A DNA stretch of 50,435 nt from Oscillospiraceae bacterium (GTDB lineage Bacteria; Bacillota; Clostridia; Oscillospirales; Oscillospiraceae): contig JAITFS010000097.1 in the NCBI GenBank assembly GCA_031281195.1, positions 1 through 50,435 on the forward strand, written 5' to 3'. A program made the translations under genes and the position numbers. Below the pieces are notes generated by a model. The model was given only the letters and a program-made list of their open reading frames with translations, searched no databases and was not told the DNA's origin. Positions 17,577 to 26,390 of this stretch are shown here, piece by piece. Within the stretch, counting starts at the first letter, position 1; each line of letters begins with the position of its first letter.

Positions 17577-18995
17577 ATGGATAGAGATTTAATAAAAAAA
17601 GAGATAGACAAATGGTTTGAAGCAAAAACAGATGAAATGATAAGCGACCTTTCAAAACTGATTGAAATAAACAGCGTAAGAAGTAAAAGTGAGCCAGGTG
17701 CGCCTTTTGGGCAAAACTCACGAAAAGCGCTTACTCTTGCTGAGGAAATGTTAGAAAAACGCGGCTTTAAGGCAACTGTTTTTAATGATATGATAGTAAC
17801 CGCAGAAACAGGCCCGGAAAAACCACTGGTTGCAGTGCTTGCACATTTAGACATTGTTGATGCGGGTGAAGGTTGGAGTACAAATCCATTCGAGTTAGTA
17901 GTAAAAGACGGCAAACTTTTTGGACGTGGTGTTATGGATAACAAAGGCCCGTCAATTGCCGCAATGTACGCTTTATATTGCATAAACGAAATAAACCCGA
18001 AGCTAAAACATGGAGTGCAAATTATACTTGGAACTGCTGAAGAAACAGGCTTTGACGATATAAAACAATATATGGAAAACAATGAAATGCCTCCGTATGT
18101 ATTTTCACCGGATGCTGAGTTTCCCGTCATAAATACTGAAAAAGGAAACTTTGTACCAACTTTTAACGCAAAATGGGAAAAAGATACCACACTTCCACGA
18201 ATCATCTCAATAACAGGTGGAAAAACTCCAAATATCATACCAAATCGAGCAGAAGCAATTATTGAGGGTATATCAAAAGTGGATGTTGAAACATTTTGCG
18301 AAAAGTTTACCAAAAAAACAGGCGTTACTCTTTCAATCGAAAAAGTTAAGGGCGACACTATAACTATTCAAGCAGAGGGTTTGGCTGCCCACGCCAGTTT
18401 ACCCGAACGTGCAAATAACGCACAAACAGCACTGATAGAAATGCTTGCATCAATGCCGTTTGCAAAAAGTGAGGGCTTTGGTTATTTGTGTGCTTTAAAC
18501 AAACTGTTTCCTCATGGAGATTATCGTGGAACTGCCATTGGAATTGATATGGAAGATGAAATCAGTGGCAGAACAACTGTAAACTTTGGTGTTCTGCGGT
18601 TTGATGAATATGAGTTTAGCGGTAACTTTGACAGCCGTACTCCAATCTGTGCAGACGATGTGGATATAATGGATATTATAAGAAAAGCACTAGAAAAAGA
18701 GGGACTAAATATTAGTCATGTAAAGTTTATGCACGGACATCACACCCCAAAAGACAATCCTCTGGTGCAAACTTTGTTGAAAGTTTTTACAGAATACACC
18801 GGAAAAGAAGCAGTTGCAAGGTCACTTGGTGGTTTAACTTATGTACATGGAATACCGGGTGGTGTGGCTTTTGGTTGTGCATATCAAGAGGACGACAACA
18901 AAGTACACGGGGCTAACGAATTCATAAAATTAGAACAACTTATAACCAGTGCAAAAATGTTCACTTTGACACTGGTGGATATGTGCGGTTCTTAG
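17577..18995 (+). CDS. M20 family dipeptidase (PepV-like)
   Basis: ATG at 17577 after AGGAG; LAHLDIVDAGEGWSTNPFE, GRGVMDNKGPSIAAMYAL, GTAEETGFDDIKQY. Confidence 0.92.
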   Translation: MDRDLIKKEIDKWFEAKTDEMISDLSKLIEINSVRSKSEPGAPFGQNSRKALTLAEEMLEKRGFKATVFNDMIVTAETGPEKPLVAVLAHLDIVDAGEGWSTNPFELVVKDGKLFGRGVMDNKGPSIAAMYALYCINEINPKLKHGVQIILGTAEETGFDDIKQYMENNEMPPYVFSPDAEFPVINTEKGNFVPTFNAKWEKDTTLPRIISITGGKTPNIIPNRAEAIIEGISKVDVETFCEKFTKKTGVTLSIEKVKGDTITIQAEGLAAHASLPERANNAQTALIEMLASMPFAKSEGFGYLCALNKLFPHGDYRGTAIGIDMEDEISGRTTVNFGVLRFDEYEFSGNFDSRTPICADDVDIMDIIRKALEKEGLNISHVKFMHGHHTPKDNPLVQTLLKVFTEYTGKEAVARSLGGLTYVHGIPGGVAFGCAYQEDDNKVHGANEFIKLEQLITSAKMFTLTLVDMCGS

Positions 18996-19013
18996 TTTAT
19001 TGGTAACATCCAA

Positions 19014-20261
19014 CTAAGCGTTATTTTCTTTATATTTTGATTTAATCATTGGTATACATGCACCTGCGAATGATGCGCAGGATAAAATGAGAATGTTTTC
19101 CACAGGAAAACATATAAACATAATCATAACAACAGCTATAGGTTTACGCATGACAGCACCGCATAACGCAGTCGTTACAACGGCTGCGGCAAACACGCTG
19201 TCAACTCCTGTAATCAAAGCAATTCCGAATCCAAAGCAAATACCGGCGAAAATTACAGGGATTATATGACCTCCACGCCACCCGGTGTTTAAACAGATGT
19301 TTATTACGAGTAGCTTAAAAAAACCGACAAGGAACAGAAAAACAGGAGACATATTCGTCCAGTCAGCCATAACCTCACCAATTTGTGACTCACCCGATAG
19401 CATTACAAGCGGTAAGAACATTCCACAAATACCGATTAACAAACCACCCAGAACTGAGCTGATTATCGGAAAACGCTTTAGGGGTTGTGTTGCATATTGC
19501 AGAGATTTACCAAGAAGGTTGTAAAGACCACCGAGAAGAGCGCCAAGAATAGCAAGAGGAACGAACAACATCAATTCAAATTGGCTGACCTGTGCAGCTC
19601 CGAACCGCTCTATGTGCATGCCACCTCCAAATAGAGAGATCAACAAGAGAAAAATTCCGATTCCGCTTGAAATTGCTGCAAAATAAACGATAATCTTCTT
19701 TCTGTTCGGAAAAGTAAGATTTTCACTTTCACCTTCGACCTGCTCCATCAAACCAAACAAGGGTGCAACAAAAAGAATACTAAGAGATGCAGAAATGCCA
19801 ACTTCTGTGAGTTCTTTTATTTCTTTCAAAACTGATTTGAAACGGTTTCCAACCCATGTACAAAGTGCTGCTACAACACCAACGAGACCGGCTTCAGGAC
19901 CAAGACTTCCACCAAACAGTAAAGGCAAAAGTGCAGCCACAAAGAGGGGCGCAACCTTTTGCGGGTTATAACGCCCCGTCTCTTTGACTTTTGTTATTAC
20001 ATCTTCAAAATCATCAGGGTAAGCACCAAACTTCTTACTCCATAAGCCGATTATGAAACCGCCTAAAACACATATAAGTACAGTGTAACCGGTAAAACCA
20101 TAATGTTCCGGAAGAGTTCTCCACAGAAAGTCTATTCCTGTATTAAGAACTGTTAGAAACAACCAGATTATCGCCCCTACAACTGCACCAAGCAAAACCG
20201 CAATGAGTAAAAACAATATTTGAGATTTTACTTTTAGGTTATTCTGCTTTGTTTCAGACAT
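19014..20261 (-). CDS. ClC-family chloride channel / antiporter
   Basis: 415 aa; GGSLGPEAGLVG selectivity-filter region, GWRGGHIIPVIFAG. Confidence 0.88.
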   Translation of the reverse strand: MSETKQNNLKVKSQILFLLIAVLLGAVVGAIIWLFLTVLNTGIDFLWRTLPEHYGFTGYTVLICVLGGFIIGLWSKKFGAYPDDFEDVITKVKETGRYNPQKVAPLFVAALLPLLFGGSLGPEAGLVGVVAALCTWVGNRFKSVLKEIKELTEVGISASLSILFVAPLFGLMEQVEGESENLTFPNRKKIIVYFAAISSGIGIFLLLISLFGGGMHIERFGAAQVSQFELMLFVPLAILGALLGGLYNLLGKSLQYATQPLKRFPIISSVLGGLLIGICGMFLPLVMLSGESQIGEVMADWTNMSPVFLFLVGFFKLLVINICLNTGWRGGHIIPVIFAGICFGFGIALITGVDSVFAAAVVTTALCGAVMRKPIAVVMIMFICFPVENILILSCASFAGACIPMIKSKYKENNA

Positions 20262-20267
20262 TGTTAC

Positions 20268-20897
20268 TTATTCTCCGGCGTCAGGAACAACATCATCTAT
20301 AGCTTCTTCTATAGCAGCTTCAACACTTTCATTATGCGAAAAAGCAGCAATGATTCCTGTTAATCCTATAGAAACCAAAGCAATTGCGATATATACTCTC
20401 ATAAAGATAACTAAAAAGCCCAGTCCTAACAATGGGTTTGCAAATAATAAAAGACCACAAATAACAGCTAATATTCCACCTAACAGTACCCATATAAAGT
20501 TGCTTTTATACACAGACTTGAATTTGATACTGTTGATTATTGTCGAAATACCAATGAAAACTGCCCAGATTGCTACGAAGAACTCAATCATAAGTAAACC
20601 CATCAGCTTTGATTCCGGCGGAGCGAAAAATATTATCACACCAAAAATGATGTTAAGAACACCCAAAACAAGCTCCCAGACACTGCGTTTCTCTTTTTTT
20701 GCGAGATTCTTGATTAGAAGGTATAGCCCGTAAATTATTATCGCAATGGGGAATAAGTAGAAATTACCCCGTATATTGAAGATAATGAACAGACCTGCTA
20801 TGAGCATTAACAAACATACTACTACTGCTAATATTTTGCCGAATATTGATACGTCTTTGGCTTTTTCAGGAGATTTTCCTTTTGTGTTTTCTTGCAT
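20268..20897 (-). CDS. HdeD/DUF308 family membrane protein
   Basis: 209 aa with about 6 TM segments and DUF308-like repeats (FFVAIWAVFIGISTIINSIKFK). Confidence 0.7.
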   Translation of the reverse strand: MQENTKGKSPEKAKDVSIFGKILAVVVCLLMLIAGLFIIFNIRGNFYLFPIAIIIYGLYLLIKNLAKKEKRSVWELVLGVLNIIFGVIIFFAPPESKLMGLLMIEFFVAIWAVFIGISTIINSIKFKSVYKSNFIWVLLGGILAVICGLLLFANPLLGLGFLVIFMRVYIAIALVSIGLTGIIAAFSHNESVEAAIEEAIDDVVPDAGE

Positions 20898-21037
20898 TTT
20901 ATGACCCTTCTTTCAATATTATTTGTACCGTCGCCTATACTATCATACCAACCATAAAATAAGCAAGAAAAAGGTAATATTAAAAAGGTATCTCTTGTGG
21001 AATATTTGCATACGTTGTAATGTGGTTACATAAAAAC

Positions 21038-21063
21038 AAACATCCGATCAAAGTCGGATGTTT
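21038..21063 (-). terminator. Rho-independent terminator
   Basis: 10-bp perfect stem AAACATCCGA/TCGGATGTTT followed on minus strand by GTTTTTA. Confidence 0.85.
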
Positions 21064-21068
21064 CGTTC

Positions 21069-21118
21069 TGTAGGGTACTCCTTTGACTGGCCAATCAGGC
21101 CTGCCCGGTCTCCCTACA
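21069..21118 (-). other. Structured 3' region with closing stem TGTAGGG/CCCTACA and internal GGCC-GGCC hairpin
   Basis: Minus strand TGTAGGGAGACCGGGCAGGCCTGATTGGCCAGTCAAAGGAGTACCCTACA, immediately 5' of the terminator. Confidence 0.5.
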
Positions 21119-21135
21119 TACACACATTAACATAA

Positions 21136-21552
21136 TTACTTCTGGAATTCAACAATTTTATCAAATTTATCTATCAAAATCACTTTTCTTATGTTATGAC
21201 GTCTGTTCATTTCCGTTTGTACATCCTTTTCAATACGAATATATGTTAATGTAGTTCTTCGAGTGTCTATTACAATATTTTTAGCTTGTTTCGATGCACG
21301 CCGGATTTGCTTTTGTATAGTATGTTTAGAAGATCCTTCCGGAGTTTTTATTTCCCACATCGCACCTTGCATAAGAATATCCGCAGTCTTTCGTTTGTAA
21401 TCATCAATCGGAACAATGAATTCAACATCACATTTATAGTGGCGAGCTAATATGTTTGCAGCGTCTATTTCGTAATCTTCAAGAGGTTTTCGAAGATCAA
21501 CAGGTGTTATAACTTTACCGGGATTAATTTGTTTTTTCTTTTTCTTAAACAT
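21136..21552 (-). CDS. Orphan CdiA C-terminal-like (PD-(D/E)XK-type) nuclease domain protein
   Basis: 138 aa; KTADILMQGAMWEIKTPEGSSKHTIQKQIRRASKQAKNIVIDTRR: D-x(n)-WEIK catalytic-type motif and the conserved context of CdiA-CT tRNase domains. Confidence 0.65.
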   Translation of the reverse strand: MFKKKKKQINPGKVITPVDLRKPLEDYEIDAANILARHYKCDVEFIVPIDDYKRKTADILMQGAMWEIKTPEGSSKHTIQKQIRRASKQAKNIVIDTRRTTLTYIRIEKDVQTEMNRRHNIRKVILIDKFDKIVEFQK

Positions 21553-21748
21553 GAAACGAATTATATCAGAGCAATGAAAAATTTAATAGCATAATTTTAA
21601 TTAATGCAGTTTATTCATCTGAGCAGACGATTCCTTCGTTTCAAATAGCAAATAATTGTTTATATTAGTAGTTAAATATATTAAACGGAGACTCTACAGT
21701 TATTTACAAGTTGAACTGCAAAATTGAATAAGGCTAACAGCCAAAATC

Positions 21749-21778
21749 CTAATAACCCTTGTAAACAAGGGTTATTAG
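21749..21778. terminator. Perfect 14-bp hairpin downstream of tRNA-Ser
   Basis: CTAATAACCCTTGT-AA-ACAAGGGTTATTAG; followed on the minus strand by GGATTTTGG, a weak T-tract. Confidence 0.5.
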
Positions 21779-21787
21779 ACGAAGCTT

Positions 21788-21876
21788 TGGCGGAGGAGAG
21801 AGGATTCGAACCTCCGTGGGGTTGCCCCCAAACGGTTTTCAAGACCGCCGCGTTATGACCTCTTCGCTACTCCTCC
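21788..21876 (-). tRNA. tRNA-Ser (anticodon TGA), CCA encoded
   Basis: Minus strand GGAGGAG TA GCG... CTTGAAA anticodon loop, long variable arm (TTTGGGGGCAACCCCAC), GGTTCGAATCC, CTCCTCC G CCA. Confidence 0.95.
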
Positions 21877-21896
21877 GTATGATATTTTATGACGTC

Positions 21897-23300
21897 CTAC
21901 CCTCCGTAGTCGGGGCTGTTTACAAAATTGTTGTGATCTGTGAAATTCGTAAAGAAATTGTGTGTGCCATGTCTGTTTAGTGCGTAGAAAAACTCATTTG
22001 TATTGGCAGGGTACAGGGCTGCTCGTATCGATGCTATACCCGGGTTTGCTATTGGACCGGGAGGTAATCCATCATGGATATAAGTGTTAAAAGGACTGTC
22101 GAGAGCAATCGAGAATGGAATACCTGTGTCTGCTATAGCATAATGTATTGTAGCATCAATTTCAAGTCTTGGGAAGTTCGGACTATTTAAACGATTATAA
22201 ATGACTGCTGCAATGCGTGACCGCTCCTCATCATTACCGGCTTCACGCTCAATCATAGAAGCAATAATAACTATCTCACGAACAGTATACCCTAAATGAG
22301 TTGCACGTTCAATATATTGCTCTGTAAATCTTCTGTCAAACTCACGTAACATTCTTGAAATTACTTGAGTTGGAGTAGAATCTAAGAAAAAGTTATATGT
22401 ATCCGGGAAAAGAAACCCCTCTAAACGTAGTCTATCACCTAATGTTGACTCATCTAAGAAGTAGAAATTAAAGTTGTGGTGAGTAGCAGTATACCATAAG
22501 TCTTCCGCAGCACACACGCCTTCGTCTTCAAGACGGCGAAAAATTTGTGATAATGTAAAGCCTTCCGGTATGGTGACAGACACTTCAACTCGAATACCTG
22601 CTCGTGCTGTCATACCTTGAACAAGTGCGCGGTAGTCAAAGTTTCTATTCAAAACATAAGAACCCGGTGCAATCTTTGATTCAGCTTCTGAGTATTCGGC
22701 GTACAACCTGAACAATGCCTTATACCTAATTAATCCTGCCTCATACAGCAAATCAATTATATCATCTAAATCAAACTCATAAGGTACAGTTACATGAACA
22801 AGCTCATCAACAGAGGCAAAACCTAAAATATCAACAGTTGCAAGCCATGCTATAGAAGCGAATATCATTGCTATGCAAATAATGAAAATCATAAACATCA
22901 ATCCACCAACCAGACCTGTACGCCTTTCGCGTCTTTGTCGCAGGGGACGATTGTTGGGAACATCTCTATATTCACTTTCAAAATCAAATTTCATTTTGAA
23001 GTCAGCAGAACCAAACTCCTCCTCGTTTTCTATATCCTCAGAAGGTTGTGCAGACTTCTTTTTCATTTTTCTGCGTAGTTTCATTTCAGAAAAGTATGAT
23101 CTTGTTTTTGGCTTTTTATTTGGTGTCACGGGTATAGCGATAATATCTTCTTCGACAATTTCCGGCAGAGGATTATAGACCAACTCAGCGCGTTCAATTA
23201 CAGGTCTAATTGAAGCCGGTGCCGGTGGTAAATCGCTATTGTCAACAAACTTTAGCGCTTCTTCTATACTACGAATTATATCTTCACGATCGCCGGACAT
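21897..23300 (-). CDS. mltG: Endolytic murein transglycosylase MltG (YceG-like)
   Basis: 467 aa; EGFLFPDTYNF, ASMIEREAGNDEERSRIAAVIYNRL, LQIDAT-like EIDATIHYA, YNTYIHDGLPPGPIANPG. Confidence 0.93.
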   Translation of the reverse strand: MSGDREDIIRSIEEALKFVDNSDLPPAPASIRPVIERAELVYNPLPEIVEEDIIAIPVTPNKKPKTRSYFSEMKLRRKMKKKSAQPSEDIENEEEFGSADFKMKFDFESEYRDVPNNRPLRQRRERRTGLVGGLMFMIFIICIAMIFASIAWLATVDILGFASVDELVHVTVPYEFDLDDIIDLLYEAGLIRYKALFRLYAEYSEAESKIAPGSYVLNRNFDYRALVQGMTARAGIRVEVSVTIPEGFTLSQIFRRLEDEGVCAAEDLWYTATHHNFNFYFLDESTLGDRLRLEGFLFPDTYNFFLDSTPTQVISRMLREFDRRFTEQYIERATHLGYTVREIVIIASMIEREAGNDEERSRIAAVIYNRLNSPNFPRLEIDATIHYAIADTGIPFSIALDSPFNTYIHDGLPPGPIANPGIASIRAALYPANTNEFFYALNRHGTHNFFTNFTDHNNFVNSPDYGG

Positions 23301-23375
23301 TTTTTATCCTTCCCAAGCTTGAAAAATCAATTATTGTTTATACTTGTGTCATTCTTAACATAATAGAATGAAAAA

Positions 23376-24041
23376 TTATTTTGCTTTAAAGAGTTCACTA
23401 AATATTTCTTTATGAATATCAACTTCACAACGTTTTGCGTTTTGACCGCTACAGTCAACAACATACCATCCAAATTGTTTGGCGGCTTGTCTGCCGCTTT
23501 CTACACAACCGGCAAGATACTTCATATCTTTTTCATGAATATCGGCACTGGTGTTTGTTTCCTTTTGGCGAGAGTTAAGACGTTCTGCCGCAAGCTCGAC
23601 ATCAACATCAATAAACACAACAGTTTCCGGTTTTGGAAGTTCAATCAGATTAAACTCGTAATCATAAAGCCAGTTAAAAAAGTTTTCTCGTGTGCTTGAA
23701 CTCATCTTTGCACCTTGATGCAGAGCATTACTGGTAGTATATCTATCGGTTATTATTAAACCGCCACTATTATAGTAATCGCGCCAATCCTGAATAAACG
23801 ATGCGTATCTATCAACAGCAAAAAATGAAGAAGCTGCATAAGCATTTACCGAATCCGGTTCATTTCCGAAGTCACCTGCCAGATACATTCGTATTAGTGT
23901 TGATGACGGTTCTTTGTATCTGGGGAAAAAAATACGCTTATATTCTATATTTTCGTCATTTAGACGGTTGCACATTAGCTTAAATTGTGTGGATTTTCCA
24001 CTTCCATCAATTCCTTCAAAAACTACCAATCTACCCATCAT
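23376..24041 (-). CDS. tmk: Thymidylate kinase
   Basis: 221 aa; GRLVVFEGIDGSGKSTQ P-loop, IITDRYTTSNALHQGAK. Confidence 0.9.
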   Translation of the reverse strand: MMGRLVVFEGIDGSGKSTQFKLMCNRLNDENIEYKRIFFPRYKEPSSTLIRMYLAGDFGNEPDSVNAYAASSFFAVDRYASFIQDWRDYYNSGGLIITDRYTTSNALHQGAKMSSSTRENFFNWLYDYEFNLIELPKPETVVFIDVDVELAAERLNSRQKETNTSADIHEKDMKYLAGCVESGRQAAKQFGWYVVDCSGQNAKRCEVDIHKEIFSELFKAK

Positions 24042-24286
24042 TCATCACCACCGTCATCACCGTCGTCATTATTACCGTTATCATCGTCATTATTTGGTGT
24101 TGGCGTAGCTTCACCAATAAGACCGGGAATAACAAGCTCGCCCGTATCTTCATCAACATAATTTGAAAATATGAAGAAAAGAATTAAAAACAACAGCACA
24201 ATTGACAGAGCTACGGTTGCAACAGCTCCTATGATAGCACGCCTGAAACGTCCATTATAATATGTGTTTGGTACATATCGGCGCAT
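24038..24286 (-). CDS. Small single-pass membrane protein with acidic Asn/Asp/Gly tail
   Basis: 82 aa; TM segment IIGAVATVALSIVLLFLILFFIF and C-term TPNNDDDNGNNDDGDDGGDE; start/stop overlaps with tmk. Confidence 0.6.
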   Translation of the reverse strand: MRRYVPNTYYNGRFRRAIIGAVATVALSIVLLFLILFFIFSNYVDEDTGELVIPGLIGEATPTPNNDDDNGNNDDGDDGGDE

Positions 24287-24289
24287 AAT

Positions 24290-24724
24290 CTAACCCTCTG
24301 CGTTTAGCATAGCAACCCGACGATGGTGCTTTTCTTCGTCGCTAAACTCTGTTGTTAAAAATACTTTAACCATCTCAATTGCCAAATCATCATCTACAAC
24401 ATTTACACCCGTTGCCAATACATTGGCATCATTATGGTTACGTGCCATTTCTGCCATAAAAACACTGGTGCATAAAGCGGCACGTATACCCTTTATCTTG
24501 TTTGCTGCGATAGAGACTCCGATTCCTGTACCGCATATAAAAATGCCTTTATCACACTCTCCGGTAGCTATAGACTTTGCCGCAGGTATTGCAATTGCTG
24601 GATAATCACAACTATCAGGTGAAAATGTACCAAAATCTTTATAAGAATACCCATTTTCTTCAAGATAAACTCTTATTTTTTTCATTAAATAAAAACCATT
24701 ATGGTCACTTGCTAAAGCTATCAT
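24290..24724 (-). CDS. rpiB: Ribose 5-phosphate isomerase B
   Basis: 144 aa; ALASDHNGFYLM, DFGTFSPDSCDYP, GIFICGTGIGVSIAANK, RNHNDANVLATG. Confidence 0.95.
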   Translation of the reverse strand: MIALASDHNGFYLMKKIRVYLEENGYSYKDFGTFSPDSCDYPAIAIPAAKSIATGECDKGIFICGTGIGVSIAANKIKGIRAALCTSVFMAEMARNHNDANVLATGVNVVDDDLAIEMVKVFLTTEFSDEEKHHRRVAMLNAEG

Positions 24725-24752
24725 AAATATTAACTCTCTCTATAATATTTTT

Positions 24753-26327
24753 CTAAAATGGCCATGTACCAAGCCATTTGAGGAAATTCTTATAATACCA
24801 ATCCGGCAGGAAAAATCCTGCAAGCGCCGGATAAAACATAGCAAACACTATTCCGGCTGTGATAGTAAACCCATAAACATGAAACTTGTTTTCTCTTTTG
24901 TTTCGTTCAAACATTGTGTTGAAAATATGTGCAATTGCAAGCACTAAAAACAATGTGCTCGGGAAGTAGTGATAAGCAAATACGATGCGGGTTACAGCAA
25001 CCCAAGGAAGCAGTGAAGACAGATAACCAATTAGAATAAATAATGCTTTTCCATCTTTGTACTTAAATAAACGAAATACCATAAATAACATTGCGACCAA
25101 TCCACCCCACCATACAACAGGGTTACCAAACGCTCCAAATGATGCTCGTAAATCACCTGCACGATTGTTTACATAAAGAATCGGTCTTATATTCAAGAGC
25201 CATTGCCACCATGTTGATGAATATGGATGCTCGGCAACCAAATCATTGTGATAGTTAAACATTGACATCTGATTATTCCATACAATTTCAAGGTATCGCG
25301 GGTCCCATAACATACCATCACCAATAGTCATACCTCTTGCGATGCCATAAGGAATGTAAGTCAGGTAATAAACAGTTACAGGTACAATCACAAAGAAAAG
25401 CACAGAGAAAAGTAATGTTTTAACAAGATATTTTGCATATCCTACTTTTTCAGTATCACGATAAAACACATAGAGCTGCGCTAAACGTATGATGTATATC
25501 AAGAATAATCCGGCTCCGGCGTAAAAACCAACCCATTTTACTGAAAAGCTAAGACCAAAGAAAATCCCGGACAGTGCCAGTGGTACAAGACTTTTTCGGA
25601 AATTTGCTTCCTCGTCTGTAGTTATATGCCGATACATGAAGAAAAACGCAAGTAATATGAAGAGAACCACGTAAGTATCAATTGTACCTAACCTTGTTTG
25701 TACAAATCGCATAAAATCAAAACCTAATAACAAGGTTGCACACGTTGCAATTGCTGTCTTGCCGAACATATTTTTCACAAAAATATACATAACAGCAAGC
25801 ATAATAACACCGCAGACAGCTCCAATAAAACGCCATCCAAATGGGTTCATTCCGAAAAGCAAAATCGACGAAGCTATAATTTCTTTTCCAAGCGGAGGGT
25901 GTGTCCATTCATAAGGAAAAATACCTTCAATATGCTGTGCTGCAGTAGTTATAAAGTATATTTCATCAAAATAAAGGTTTTCTAAATGATTACCCGAACG
26001 ATTTTCACCTTGTCTAAAAAGTACGAGTTCAGCCAGTACATCAACATTGTTTGTACTGCCGAGATTAATTATCGCAAGACTAAAGAAAACGAATAAAATT
26101 ACTGTAAGTGGGATAATATCGCTGCGAGTCATAGTATAACGGTGCGTTAAAAATGTTAACCTGTTCGGTTTATCCACCTTCATACCAATCCATTCGGAAG
26201 AACCTTTTTCCGGTTGCAAAATCTTCACATAGTACCAGAAAAAGAGTAATAATAAATATATCGTGGCAATTGGAAACACCACAACCGGATTTATATTATC
26301 TCGAATAAGGTTAATAAAATCTAACAT
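24753..26327 (-). CDS. Dolichyl-phosphate-mannose-protein mannosyltransferase (PMT/GT39-like) family protein
   Basis: ATG at 26327; LYFDEIYFITTAAQHI...YEWTHPPLGKEIIA, YFPSTLFLVLAIAHIF; multi-TM. Confidence 0.85.
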   Translation of the reverse strand: MLDFINLIRDNINPVVVFPIATIYLLLLFFWYYVKILQPEKGSSEWIGMKVDKPNRLTFLTHRYTMTRSDIIPLTVILFVFFSLAIINLGSTNNVDVLAELVLFRQGENRSGNHLENLYFDEIYFITTAAQHIEGIFPYEWTHPPLGKEIIASSILLFGMNPFGWRFIGAVCGVIMLAVMYIFVKNMFGKTAIATCATLLLGFDFMRFVQTRLGTIDTYVVLFILLAFFFMYRHITTDEEANFRKSLVPLALSGIFFGLSFSVKWVGFYAGAGLFLIYIIRLAQLYVFYRDTEKVGYAKYLVKTLLFSVLFFVIVPVTVYYLTYIPYGIARGMTIGDGMLWDPRYLEIVWNNQMSMFNYHNDLVAEHPYSSTWWQWLLNIRPILYVNNRAGDLRASFGAFGNPVVWWGGLVAMLFMVFRLFKYKDGKALFILIGYLSSLLPWVAVTRIVFAYHYFPSTLFLVLAIAHIFNTMFERNKRENKFHVYGFTITAGIVFAMFYPALAGFFLPDWYYKNFLKWLGTWPF

Positions 26328-26328
26328 G

Positions 26329-26357
26329 TTGATTATAATAACATTTTCTTGTATAAT
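26329..26357 (+). promoter_or_regulatory. Predicted sigma-A promoter of proS
   Basis: TTGATT (26329-26334), 17-nt spacer, TATAAT (26352-26357). Confidence 0.6.
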
Positions 26358-26390
26358 TGTCAAAATCTAAGTGAAAAATGAGGAATAATT

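Noticed and set aside
20268-21552. Complete toxin-antitoxin or phage-defence operon around the orphan nuclease
   Set aside because: The neighbours are a DUF308 membrane protein and tRNA-Ser; no antitoxin or immunity protein can be identified from the sequence
26328-26390. T-box leader upstream of proS
   Set aside because: Only about 30 nt lie between the predicted promoter and the ATG; no specifier stem or T-box sequence
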